DNA from: Batrachochytrium dendrobatidis JAM81
Lineage: Eukaryota > Chytridiomycota > Chytridiomycetes > Rhizophydiales
Length of the DNA: 64,000 bases
Direction of reading: 5' to 3'
Assembly (NCBI RefSeq): GCF_000203795.2
Contig: NW_006281111.1
Location: 408,888 to 472,887, forward strand
Shown here: positions 21,837-35,366 of the stretch, piece by piece
Position numbering within the stretch: the stretch's first letter is position 1
Layout of the letters: the number at the start of each line of letters is the position of its first letter
Notes under the pieces: generated by a model
The model's database searches: none
What the model saw: only the letters and a program-made list of their open reading frames with translations
What the model was told of the DNA's origin: nothing
Made by a program: the position numbers and the translations under genes

Positions 21837-23980
21837 TCAAGCTTCTTTGGACTCCGTGTGCGACTTTACAGTCCAAGATGATCCATTCGTATCCATTGGT
21901 ATTTTCAACTGCCCCAATTCCAAAGCATTTACGTTTTGCGGATGAACTGCACTACCACCATTGTAGTTGGCTTGTCCAGCTGTGCAGGCAACTCCAGAGG
22001 ATGGTGCCACGAGTTTCCCTGCATGGGCAGGTCGTTGATGGGTCGCTAAATTATTGTCCATTTCATTGTGATGTCGCTTACCAGGAATTGGCAATCCTGA
22101 GCGCCATCGTAACCATCCCAAACGAGGTCCAGTGCTCGACAACTCGGAGATCCTAAATCCAAAGATTTTCGGAGTATAAACCCAATAGTCTGGCAAACGT
22201 TGCATCGCAAAACTATCGTTTTCCATAATATCTTTCTCGGATCGATCGTTTTCCTCCTGTTCGTCTTCTGATTCTGATTCTGACGACTCTGACATCTCGC
22301 TGTTCTCATCAGACGATAAAACTGGATGCTCTCGTGCTCGTATCAATGCTGCACGCTCGTGCTCATTTGTATTCATTTGTGCAATATACCCCTGCTCCGT
22401 CTCGACACCCATTCGAACAGGTGGTACTAAATGTGGCATGGTTAAAAATAGGAATGATGGAAACGATGTGCCAAAACTTGAACCATCAAGTGACTGAAAT
22501 CTCGGCTGAAATCAAACTAGTAGTGTCAGTTAAATCCGCTAAACATTCAAATCAAAATACATCCAATGGCTAAACCATAGCACCCCATATTCCTAGTACG
22601 TTACCTTTTTTGGACTATACAAGTCGCCACATCGAGGACAGTACATTTTAAGTGTAGCAACCCCTGGGATATCCGAAAGACCACACGGAACTACACCACA
22701 TTTACCACATCCAACTCTAGGGCATCGGCCAAAATCCTTCATTCTGAACCGTTCTGCCATGTTGACCAAAGCAGGTTTTGTGAGAAGAAAACGCGCATGT
22801 ATTAGTCCATATAAAATTTGTGCTGATGATTCCACCATTCTCAAATGCGCATTGTATTGTTGTCGCTGCTGTGGTACCTTTGCGCTATTTGAATCATCTG
22901 TATCTGAGCATTCTAGTTCCAGATCTAAAATTAAATCCAGCGCTTCATTGTACAATGGAACGCTTGAGCTCAACCCAGCAAGATTAAATTCATCTTCTAG
23001 ATATTCTTCGGGAATCTCGAGAAAAAATTCGTGCTCTAAAGATTAATAAAAATGTAGCAAGTTAAATTCACAACTGTCTATACATCAAACTCTAAACCTT
23101 TTAGTTTAAAATGTATAGAAAGTCACAAGACTAGAGATAATGGGTAGTAATAATGGAGTTCCAATGTACCTGGAAGCGAACAGTACCAGGATATCCACGA
23201 TACCTCTGATGAGGATATTTCTGAAAACCCACTCGTGCCAGAATCCTCATTTTGTGAATCTATTGAAAATAAACAGAACAATGTAGTGGGTCAAGTGAAT
23301 ATCTAATTAGTAACGTAACAAGAGATGAGTAGAGATAATACAGCCGTGTTCACATAAAACAAAACATTAAATAAGGATACCAAAATACATAGTAAACAGT
23401 TAATCTCATCAAATGATTCAATTTACTGAATACTGTTCTTTAAACTGTCGACTATTCTTTTGTCATGTTTACATAAAAACTGAATCCATGTTCACATCTC
23501 TGTTTCAGTGCATCTCACTTGTTCCATCTTCAACTCTTTTTTGATCCAAATCAAACATTGTGTGATTGGCATCAAAACAATTGTTGCATTCCCAAGACAT
23601 GCAATCATTGTTCTGTTGAACTAGAACGCGAGCGTATCAGAGATTAGCATACATGAGTGTGTACAGAGTTGGATTGAAAACAGTTGAATTAAATAGATGG
23701 ATTGTAATGGATGAGTTGAGTGATCGTACAATGTATGACTACCAAATGAGGGCAGTGTCAGTTCAAAACTATAGTTTGTGCTACATGATGGATGTTGTTT
23801 GGAGCGACTGATTGTCTATTCAAGCCAATTTCTAATAGGAAAGCACACCATATAGTCAACCATTGCTTATTCCAAAGTAGAATAATGACTGCAGGATAAA
23901 TAGGAAAGTGGTCCATTTTACGTGAATGCGGATGTAAAATAGTCAAGTTTGATCCTACCACTTTGTGAACCGGCGTGCAT
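21837..23980 (-). CDS. CKB1: Casein kinase II regulatory (beta) subunit with acidic insertion
   Basis: Four exons: 23980-23959 (22 nt), 23259-23170, 23035-22605 and 22505-21837; 403 aa. CK2-beta hallmarks appear in order: EVSWISWYCSLP, EFFLEIPEEYLEDEFNLAG, ALDLILDLELE, AQILYGLIHARFLLT, the zinc ribbon with C-x4-C (CPRVGC) and C-x2-C (YCPRCGDLYSPKK), then DGSSFGTSFPSFLF and PHLVPP. The subunit dimerises through the zinc ribbon and docks catalytic CK2-alpha. Unlike the compact animal protein, about 75 residues, very acidic (DENSEMSESSESESEDEQEE), separate PHLVPP from the closing YTPKIFGFRI block, followed by a 90-residue tail. Intron 1 is 699 bp because it contains MITE copy 8; without it the intron would be about 100 bp. 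The tiny first exon is inferred from phase and a good donor. Confidence 0.88.
23339..23938 (-). mobile_element. MITE copy 8, inside intron 1 of the CK2-beta gene
   Basis: It begins ta|cagccgtgttcacataaa and ends ttacgtgaatgcggatg|ta (TA on both sides). It is nearly identical to copy 5 over the first 430 bp. It lies wholly between the donor at 23958 and the acceptor at 23260-23261, in the same orientation as copy 5. The distal part (gtctattcaagccaatttct) is unlike copy 5, so the two are separate subfamily members rather than a simple duplication. Confidence 0.8.
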
Positions 23981-25115
23981 ATTAATGTGCTTGATGAAAT
24001 ATCTTTTGATAGTACTATGATTTGTTGAGATTGATTTTAAAAACAAGCCTTGCAAGTTCTGGTTGAGCATATACATGGGCAATAGTTAGTGTCTCGATTT
24101 ATAGATAATTCTTTGAAACAATAGATTCAAAGTACAATAGACATGCTATTCAACACATGTAGAGCCCCCAGCAAGCTCAGGAACATCTTGGATATAGTAT
24201 ACCCTAATTAAGACTCATGAACCTGTGATATGATCTGCTGGAATTTCGTCTAGTATCTTTGTATTAGATTTGCCACAATCAATTCCATAGTGCATGCAAA
24301 TCAGGCAGGAGAAATCACTAGTCCAAGTACTATATGCTGCAAAGCACTAGTAATCTAGATAAAAGTTCCAGTAGTAGAGATAGTGTATATTTCATGAAAA
24401 CATAAATTCTGAGCCAAATATACTCCAAGTATCAGAAATATTAAAGATGGCCGACAGCACAAGTCCAGTAAATGCTATCAAAAAGAATAGCCAGGGGGAA
24501 TACAACAAAGAGTATGAATGTACATCAAAATGAAACTCCTGATATACATGTGCATTACAAAGTAACTACAGATAGAAATCATCCGTACATCTAGTGTTGC
24601 CCAGGTCAAAAGTGCGTTGGTTTGAACCAGCAACGTTGCCTTTGCAGATAAAACACTGTTTTTGCACACGCGAAACAAGACCAGTTTAGACGTTGGACTG
24701 CCAAGAACTGCAACATGAACAAGTCAATCTTACAATGCAAGTTTTATCTATTGGTGCAATTCTACTTTGCAAATCGAATTAAAAGTTGAACTCGTTTACT
24801 CAAGCCAAGTTTGGCTGTCGATCTAGCTTGTGTTTGCAAATAAAGATGCGTTTGTAAATTATAAAAATATCGACTCTTGTCAGCTACAGATCGAGTCTGT
24901 TGCGTTTCAGAATATCACTCGTTATTCATATAGCTTCAGCTGTCAATGAAGTTTTAAAACAGCAATTGATTTTGGCCAAAATCAATTGCTGTGTTTTGGC
25001 CAAAAATAAAAACTGCAAACTTGAAAAGTAAATCAGCGTCAATATCAGCATTGTAGTTTCCTAGCTTTTATTCAGACATTACTGCTGCATCCTTGACTAA
25101 ACTCATTGATACATA
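23981..25115. other. Divergent intergenic region (CK2-beta / CDC5)
   Basis: 1.1 kb between divergent start codons, holding both promoters. I see no gene. The only structured feature is the palindrome at 24959-24992. Much of 23981-24950 is unique AT-rich sequence. Confidence 0.5.
24959..24992. promoter_or_regulatory. Perfect 34-bp palindrome upstream of CDC5
   Basis: The half-site acagcaattgattttgg is followed directly by its exact reverse complement, with no spacer. A second, shorter palindrome (ttttggccaaaa) with the same centre motif lies at 24995-25006. The site is about 124 bp upstream of the CDC5 start codon, a promoter position. It could be a dimeric transcription-factor site or a hairpin-forming sequence. 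Role is inference. Confidence 0.55.
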
Positions 25116-27943
<2,828 letters not shown>

Positions 27944-28187
27944 CTACACACTTTTTAAAAACTGGCCGAGTGGATTGTTGGCAACGCAATAAACTATTTT
28001 GATATGAAGACTATTTGAATTTATTTGATTGAAATTAAACACCTGCTATGCTCTTGGCATTATGGGATCAATACAATACATCCGCAGACCTTGTTGGTTC
28101 CAATTGAACTTTCCAAATAGAATGATATTTTAAAATAATAGTATCGATGCTATTGATTTTTTGAAAGTAAAGGGTTTGGATCCAACT

Positions 28188-29337
28188 TCAAAAGGTTGAA
28201 GATGGAAAGGAGCCCAATGTGCTTTTTTCTGGTCGATTGGACGGTTTTTGGCCTCCCAGGACAAACTCGGGTTTAAGCTGATACATACCAGTGTAAGGAC
28301 CACGCTTGTTCAAAATACATACTTCAGCCAAAATTTCTTTTAGCCAAGCGTGAGGTTGTTTTGTTTGCTCAACCAAGCCTTTGAAATTCCAATATGGATA
28401 CCCACTAAACAGGGGAAATAGTACGTTGAGTAGATCACTCCGAGTCATACGTTCACGCTTGTCTAAAGATTTGGAAGACTTTTTTTGCTATACAAGTCGA
28501 CGATTGTAGCAGTAATTCAAAAACATTAGCATGACCAGTAGGTTACAATGGCAACAAACGATCGAGTTCAAGCAGTTGAGTGCGTGGAAAATGAAATCTA
28601 GTAGCAAAACCCAACCATTGTGCAACACTACCTTGATATGTTCGAGACCAGCGTTCCAAGTATCAGACGAAGCAGACCCCATGAGTCTACGATGCTCAGT
28701 CTTGTTCTCGTCAATCATTTTGACGACGCGACTTGGGGTTGCAGCAGTTGTGGTTCTCTTTTTCATGATGCGCTGGTAGTGAGCACTATGCGTGGCATCA
28801 GTGACCATTGGACTGACCGTGGCTTCATGTTGAACAATTCCAGCAATGCCCACTGCTCGGCCCTGACTTGTTTCAGTAAATACATATTCGTTTTTAGGTG
28901 CCAAGTTGGTGAACTTGAGATTATAGTTTTTTGGAAGATCTGCAGACCAAGGCTCATCGGGGATATGAAGGGTGACTTTAGGATTGTTTCCTTGCATGGT
29001 GGATCTTTAAAAGCAAAGGTTGGGTTAGAATCAAAAGCAAGTAGACTGGATAGTGACTGGGATGAGCTGTAGCAGGTTGTTTCATCTAAAGAGCTGGTAT
29101 GAGGGCTTACTCTTTATCAATCCTGACTTGGCCAAGGTCCTTTCCAGCATGAGTGAAACCAATCTGCATCCACTTTTCAGCTAGAAAGTTGGGGACTTTG
29201 ACTAGCCAGACAGCATTATCTTGGTGGTCCAGACTAAACTCATCGTCAGAATCACCAGCAAGACTCTTGACATCGACAGACTCAGAGAGACCAGGTTTGA
29301 CTTCATCGTCACTTACATCGCTAACATCGTCTTCCAT
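28188..29337 (-). CDS. TFG2: Transcription initiation factor IIF, beta subunit (RAP30/Tfg2)
   Basis: Three exons: 29337-29111, 29004-28632 and 28487-28188; 299 aa. The N-terminal half has the triple-barrel dimerisation region: AVWLVKVPNFLAEKWMQI, then DLGQVRIDKE, VTLHIPDEPW, YNLKFTNL and EYVFTETSQG. The C-terminus has the TFIIF-beta winged helix: KRERMTRSDLLNVLFPLF, YPYWNFKGLVEQTKQPHAWL, KEILAEVCILNKRGPY and GMYQLKPEF. With TFIIF-alpha it binds RNA polymerase II and stabilises the preinitiation complex. The gene is divergent from tubulin cofactor E with 189 bp between start codons. The size is slightly above animal RAP30 (about 249 aa) because of an acidic N-terminus (DDVSDVSDDEV). Confidence 0.92.
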
Positions 29338-29526
29338 TTGACAAAGGTTGAATATTGATTCCAAGGAAAGTTGAAATAACAAGCCATTCGCATCAGTCAG
29401 CCAACATCGGGCTCTCTAGACAAAACAGCCCGATCTTGGTGAGTAGATCCAGAGTATTCCATCAAGTTCCAATGGGATTGACTTTTAAAATAGCTTTTGT
29501 TAATATTCTTGAATCTACAAAGCAAT
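29338..29526. promoter_or_regulatory. Compact bidirectional promoter (TFG2 / TBCE)
   Basis: 189 bp separate two divergent start codons, so both promoters must lie in or overlap this stretch. No clear TATA box or known motif was recognised. Confidence 0.45.
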
Positions 29527-31233
29527 ATGCTTTTAGCAGATTCATACACTAGCACTGCTGCAACGAGTGACAGTCTCTATTCCGTTGGAGATCGTATTCT
29601 TGTTGCAGATGAGCCGGCCACTGTTTTGTATGTTGGATGTGTGGATGGCAAACCCGGTCTTTGGCTTGGGGTGGAATGGGATGATCCTGCTAGAGGGAAG
29701 CATACTGGCTCTTTTAATGGTCGAACCTACTTTACTACTACGCAGTCTGCTGATGCATCAGCACCACTGCTCAACTCAGGATCGTTTATTCTGTCATCCA
29801 AGACTGATATCCAAAAGGGACAATCTCTCCTTCTAGCATTGACTCGCAAATACCATTCTGACCAGCCTGTCGATGGGACAATTTCATTTGGTGGAGATCA
29901 CTCTATTGTTGTTGAAACTGTGGGATGGGACAAGATCAAAGACAGACTGAGTAAACTGGGACTGATTCATGAGCTTGGACTTGCTGGTTTGGGTATCTCC
30001 TGTTGTGGTTCCACTCAACAGGAACTCGATGCTGTTCGTCAGTCCTGTGCGTCTGTAGTGGATTTGGATCTGTCCAGAAACTTGCTGTCCAGCTGGTCTG
30101 CTGTGGCCGAGATTGTGGCCCAGATGCCCAAACTCAAGTCATTACGACTTTCTGGCAATCGGTTTGCATCTGTGTCTGCATCCGACACTGTCGATTTGAC
30201 ATGCGTCTTTGCCTCGATCACTCAAATGACTCTCATGTCTACTTTGATATGTTTTGAGCAGCTGGAGCGGATCGTGTCTTGGTTTCCCAACATGAATGAA
30301 CTCTATCTTGGTTCAAATATACTTTTGTCACTTCAAACTACTGCATCTGGCTTTGTCCAAGGTCTTGATCATCTTACTGTTTTAAATCTAGAAAACAATT
30401 CTCTCTCAAAATGGTCGGATGTTCAGCGTCTAGGAAAGCTTGCAAGTCTAAAGACTCTGAATCTATCCGACAATAAGTTTCAAGTCATTGAACCCAATGT
30501 CCTTACTACCTCTGAGCCATTGTTTGCTCATTTGACTGCTATTTCTCTCAACAACAATCTGATCGACTCTTGGTCATCAATCCATGCGCTCAATTCTTAT
30601 CCGGCTTTGGTGGATGTGCGAATCAAACGCAATCCCATTACTACCATTGCAACCCAAGAGGAACAACAGTCACATGCTCAAACTATTAAACCCAATGGCA
30701 ATCTGGTATCATACACCCGCTCAGATTTGTTTTGGATTGCTGTTGGCAGACTAGAACGCGTTACTCTCCTTAATGGATCAACAGTTTCTGATCGCGACCG
30801 ACTCAATGGTGAGCTATTTTACCTTTCCGAGGCTGCCAAAGCCCTGGCTCTGTCATCTGATCCTAGTCTGTTTGACACGATTCATCCTCGATATACTGCG
30901 CTTTGCAAGGTACACGGCACTCCAACTCTCGCTCCTACCGCACTATTGTCCAATGCTCTCAAGGATAGACTGTTGAAACTCATTCTACATCATTGTGAAT
31001 CAGGTCGTATAATTGAAAAGAAATTCCCTGCTACAATCACCGTCAGAGCCATCAAACCGCTGCTGATCCGATTATTCAAGATCAATACCCTACATACTGA
31101 TCATGCAAATGTGATGGTGACATGGGTTTCGGCTGTAGATGGTCGTACTGAGATTCTCAAAGACGATCTCAAAGAGTTGGCGTATTATGATGTTGTCAGT
31201 GGTGATACACTCAAGATTGAGGTTTGTTCCTAA
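29527..31233 (+). CDS. TBCE: Tubulin-specific chaperone E (tubulin-folding cofactor E)
   Basis: Single exon, 568 aa from the ATG at 29527 (MLLADSYTST); the frame is open further upstream only with non-ATG codons. An N-terminal CAP-Gly domain lies at about residues 17-70: YSVGDRILVADEPATVLYVG, then GLWLGVEWDDPARGKHTGSF and NGRTYF. Leucine-rich repeats follow at about 150-390 (LDLSRNLLSSWSAV, LKSLRLSGNRFAS, LTVLNLENNSLSKWSDV, LKTLNLSDNKFQVI, LTAISLNNNLIDSWSSI). The C-terminal 80 residues form a ubiquitin-like fold (ATITVRAIKPLLIRLFKI). This CAP-Gly/LRR/UBL order is diagnostic for cofactor E, which with cofactors C and D builds alpha/beta-tubulin dimers and is relevant to microtubules and flagella. 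Confidence 0.92.
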   Translation: MLLADSYTSTAATSDSLYSVGDRILVADEPATVLYVGCVDGKPGLWLGVEWDDPARGKHTGSFNGRTYFTTTQSADASAPLLNSGSFILSSKTDIQKGQSLLLALTRKYHSDQPVDGTISFGGDHSIVVETVGWDKIKDRLSKLGLIHELGLAGLGISCCGSTQQELDAVRQSCASVVDLDLSRNLLSSWSAVAEIVAQMPKLKSLRLSGNRFASVSASDTVDLTCVFASITQMTLMSTLICFEQLERIVSWFPNMNELYLGSNILLSLQTTASGFVQGLDHLTVLNLENNSLSKWSDVQRLGKLASLKTLNLSDNKFQVIEPNVLTTSEPLFAHLTAISLNNNLIDSWSSIHALNSYPALVDVRIKRNPITTIATQEEQQSHAQTIKPNGNLVSYTRSDLFWIAVGRLERVTLLNGSTVSDRDRLNGELFYLSEAAKALALSSDPSLFDTIHPRYTALCKVHGTPTLAPTALLSNALKDRLLKLILHHCESGRIIEKKFPATITVRAIKPLLIRLFKINTLHTDHANVMVTWVSAVDGRTEILKDDLKELAYYDVVSGDTLKIEVCS

Positions 31234-31362
31234 CACATTTGTGCTTTCAATAAACACCCCACACTTTATGATTCAACAATAAAGCTGCTATCAAGTACCA
31301 TCCATTTAAACTCGCATCTGTGATGCTTTTCATGTTACATTGTTAAAAATAATATGTATTCA

Positions 31363-33456
31363 TCACAAGGCAGAGAACTTGCGGGTAAAAGGTCTTGAGC
31401 TTAGAAAAGAATCTGCAGCATAGGTCCGCGCAGACAAAATATGCGGTGGTTCAAAGGCTGGTGCTACTTCTGATTCATCGCAATCACTCTCTTCATTAGA
31501 TTCCTGCTGAGTTGATGTGTGTTCTGAGTTTGACTGGTGAATTGAACTGCTATCCCTTGCAACACCATCAACAACTCCTTTGTTTTCAAGATGCGCTAGC
31601 TCTGCGACTGCTTTTTCTTCAGATATTAAATCCAGATCTTGCTGAGAAAGTTGTACATAGTTTGGTGTTTTAATTGGGAGTGATATGGACATATTCGATG
31701 GTCCTTGCTGGCGATGCCTCCATCGATAATCTACAATGTGTAGTATTGGTAACCCCAAAGAGTGTGATGCATAATTGAATGTGGCAAAAAAGTTGGTTAA
31801 ACATTTCAGATTAGCTCGTATTAGACTTTTAGATATCTTATACAATCAGTCTTGTTTAAAATGTACAAAAACCAATCTTACTAGAATGAATGATATTGAC
31901 TTTTCTATCAGCAGGGAGTGTGTATTTTGTGACAGGTCGTGCTGCGACGCCTTCCATCTCAAAAAGATCTTCGTCTTGATCATCATTTTCAATAGCCAGT
32001 ACTTGATCTGTTTGTATTGATGTCCCAGGAAAACCAGAAGAATCTGGAAGAGGGGGCCGCCATGACCCAGAAACTGCATTAGGGTCAGACACAAGATCAG
32101 ATGCTTTTGTTTTAAAAGTCGATTCTGTATCAGGAGAACGGGCTTGTGTCTGGCTTTGAGATGATGCATTTAGACCATCTGATATGGCTGATGAAGTGCT
32201 AAACGATGATGCTTTGGGGTCAATTGGAGATCCTATTTTGCCTTCAACTACATCAGACTTTGGCATAGTCTCTTGGGAATGAGGGCTGTCTATTGATTGC
32301 AACGCACTTATTGAATCTTGAAGCGATGATTGCGCAAATACAGGTGAAAAGGAAAGGCCACTGTCCATCAGTAACGCCTTTGAAACCGTATATTGGCGAA
32401 GCAAAATATTCTTTTGATTTAAAGTTTGGCGCTTCTGTTCCTCCAATTCTGCATAGACTGTATCACGAAATGCTGAGATGCGTGCCTCACCATCAGCTAG
32501 ACATTCATTGGTATATGCATTTGACGCTGAATCTAGCTGCCTGGAAACTCTGGGATCTGAACAAGCATCAAGCGAAAGCTTCTCTAAGCAATCAAGAGCA
32601 GCACGAGATGAAAATCTAGAGCTGTCGATAATAATATGAAATCCATGGGAGTAAAAAGGATCTAGTTTAGCCTTTTCAATCTCGTGATCAGGCTATAATA
32701 ATGGAGATAAAATGAGGAAACAATGATTGAATTGATTAGTCTAGATATAGGCTCCAATTTAAAACAATCCAAATTTAAGTAAAAACTGATCATAGTAGAT
32801 GATCCAAAAACCGGTTCAAACAGGTACTTACAATCATGCCATCACCCAAAATCACAATGTTGTCTTCGGGGAGCAACGGCTCTAGCCATAACTGTGAAGC
32901 AGATTGACGTCGTTGGTGCTGCAGTCTGACAAGTTGATCCTCTTCTTGAACTACAGAGAAAAAAAGAACAAGAGTCTGGCAATTAAGACATGTCACTCTA
33001 ACGATTCGGTCCAAACCAGCAATGGTGGATCGGAACAAGGGATAGACCTGTAAATTGTCAAGCAAAACAACGCAAAATCAGAGTGATCATGTCAGTACAG
33101 CATTAATAGATAGCTGTGATCAATAATAGAGATTGAAGTAGTCAACTAGATGTGAATATTTGGTCATAAATCCCAAACGAGTTTTTGGGTCGAGACCACG
33201 ATAAACCAGAAATGATCCACACAAAACAAGCCTCAGAAATGTGCACGGAATAGTATAAACAGACATTCATGCAAGTCGTTAGACTTACAGCACAGATAGG
33301 CTGAAACTCTCTCAGCTTAACATAGTTTCCAGTCAGCGGTATATCTATACTGGCCATCATGGCAGGCATCTGTCGAGACATTGCTTCGACAGATTCTGTC
33401 ACTATAAAGACAGTGATGTTAAGACAGGAACAGGCGTAACATGCAAAACGATCCAT
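31363..33456 (-). CDS. Hypothetical protein with N-terminal CxxC pairs
   Basis: Four exons: 33456-33289, 33047-32832, 32692-31882 and 31730-31363; all phases agree, 520 aa. The N-terminal 80 residues contain two CxxC pairs, C6-x2-C9 (RFACYACSCLN) and C76-x2-C79 (VTCLNCQTL), each followed by a hydrophobic strand, which suggests a zinc-ribbon-like knuckle built across exons 1 and 2. A helical segment rich in Glu and Arg follows (about residues 130-245), then a Ser-rich region. Near the C-terminus are acidic DDQDEDLFEMEG and the motif EPPHILSARTYAADSFL. I do not recognise the family. Its start codon is 187 bp from that of TFIIIA on the opposite strand, implying a shared promoter. Confidence 0.75.
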
Positions 33457-33643
33457 TTATACAGTATTAAAGTTGTTTTATAAAGAGAATAACTGTCGAC
33501 TGGATTGTTGCGCTGGTATGACGGCTGTTGTCTTGATTTGAGTCTGGACAAAAATTGCATGAAATTGACTTTCAATGCGAATGCAAATCATGTGACTTTC
33601 ACTCATTAATCGTTTACTTTTCAGTGTTTTTATTTTAATTGGA

Positions 33644-35195
33644 ATGAGCAACTCAACGAGCAACTCGGTGAGTAATTCAACGAGTAATTCAACGAGTAAT
33701 CGCACTTGTCCAGAAACATGCATCGTCACGGATGCTTCGTTTCATAAACCGTTAGATCACTGCTACAGCTTTGAAAAAGGCTTGTACACTTGCATGTTCG
33801 AGGGCTGCGGTAGTGTCTTTCAAAAAATAGGAAAGCTAAACCGACACATGATTTCTCACTCTACAGAGGTTTGTATCAATCTGTTTTTGATTATATTTCG
33901 AGATGTTGTATACTAAATGCCATTACAATTGATGCCAACTTGCTGGCTCATTCGATTTCTTTTGCACGCTATATTCGCTTTAGCGTCCATATTCATGTGA
34001 CAAGTGTGACAAGTCCTTTCGCCGTAAAGAGCATTTGGCAGTACATGCACAGATACATGCACCGTCTGATTCCGATCGTAAGCCATGGTTATGCGCTTAT
34101 CCAGACTGTACCAATAGATTTGCTACCAAATATCATCTTAACCGGCACATTAGTATTATACATTGCGCTGAGCGACCATTCAAGTGTCCTCAACAGGAGT
34201 GCGATGCTGCCTTTTCAAAACATACTCAGCTTCGAACCCACATGTCGGTACATACTGGAAAGCTGGCTTACCCCTGTGCTGAATGTGACAAGAGCTTTCC
34301 TACTCCAAGCAAGCTCAAGTTGCATTCGCTGACTCATGCATCAGAAGCAGATTCAAAATATATTTGTGGGTTTGAGGAGTGCGGTTTGGCATTTCCAAAA
34401 TGGTCTGCTCTCCAGGCACATAATCGTAAGGCACATACTCCTGTATGCCCCACTTGTAATAAGTCGTTCCAGACAGCCACGCTGCTTCGAAATCACATCA
34501 AGATTCACGATCTTGACCATGAATTATTCTCATGCTCATGGCATGAGGGATGTGATAAGGTGTTTTATAGTGTAAGTGCTCTTGCGCTATTTATTGGACA
34601 TGATGCCAGCTCATGATATTTACTACTATGTATCTCTATCTTTTTTAACTATTGATAGCGTAAGAGCAGAGACTTGCATATCCAGGTAGCCCATAAAAAT
34701 ATCAGGAGATTTGCATGTAATGTCTCAAACTGTGACAAAGCATTTGCCCACAAGCGTACCCTCAACAACCATTTAAAAAAACATGAGACTGAACTAGATA
34801 CTTTGAGCAAAAAACGTAAAAGATCTTTGGATGATTTGGAGTTGTTGACTGGCATGTCATATATTCAAGATCGTAGTATACCCTGTCAGTTTGAAGGTTG
34901 CATATTTCGGTTTAAACGACAGTATGATTTGTCTCGTCATATGTTTGCATTGCATGGTGTCGTTTTGACCAGTGATCAAGAGCCGCTGAACACTAGCGAA
35001 CTATTTCAACCCGAATCATATAATTTACAAAACCGTGCTGGACCACCTGTTCCGCAAGTACCTCTTGATGTCGAATTCAACTTTGACTCCTTTTTGGTTG
35101 ATACATTTCTAGCCTCCAAACAAACTTATCTGGAGCATCTGTTTCCCGTGCCCATTCAAGCTGAACCTTCCACCACGCTCAATGCACTGGTTTAA
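33644..35195 (+). CDS. GTF3A: Transcription factor IIIA (ten C2H2 zinc fingers)
   Basis: Three exons: 33644-33868, 33984-34571 and 34659-35195; 449 aa. Ten C2H2 fingers can be read, beginning YTCMFEGCGSVF, YSCDKCDKSF, WLCAYPDCTNRF, FKCPQQECDAAF, YPCAECDKSF, YICGFEECGLAF, PVCPTCNKSF, FSCSWHEGCDKVF, FACNVSNCDKAF and IPCQFEGCIFRF. Tandem fingers with short linkers and the C-x4-C first halves are typical of TFIIIA, which binds the internal control region of 5S rRNA genes for Pol III and also 5S RNA. The basic KKRKRSLDD stretch between fingers 9 and 10 recalls the separated tenth finger of fission yeast TFIIIA. The N-terminus carries a 12-bp minisatellite encoding repeated S-N-S-[TV] units. Intron 2 splits finger 8. 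Confidence 0.88.
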
Positions 35196-35366
35196 TTCAC
35201 TGCTGTATTCACGCACAATGGATCACTAGATAAGTGAGTCAGTAAACTGTCACTCGTCAAACTATTGGTGTTCATTTACTGGCCAGTTTTGAGTCCCTCG
35301 CAACTATCACAAAAGTAATGGGAATAGCGAGATGAAATAAATTTATATGAAGTGATTTATTTTATT

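Noticed and set aside
35199..35235. MITE-like end (ctgctgtattcacgcacaat) after the TFIIIA stop
   Set aside because: It resembles the family TIR, but no second end or internal block follows, so it is not listed as an element; it may be a degraded solo end.
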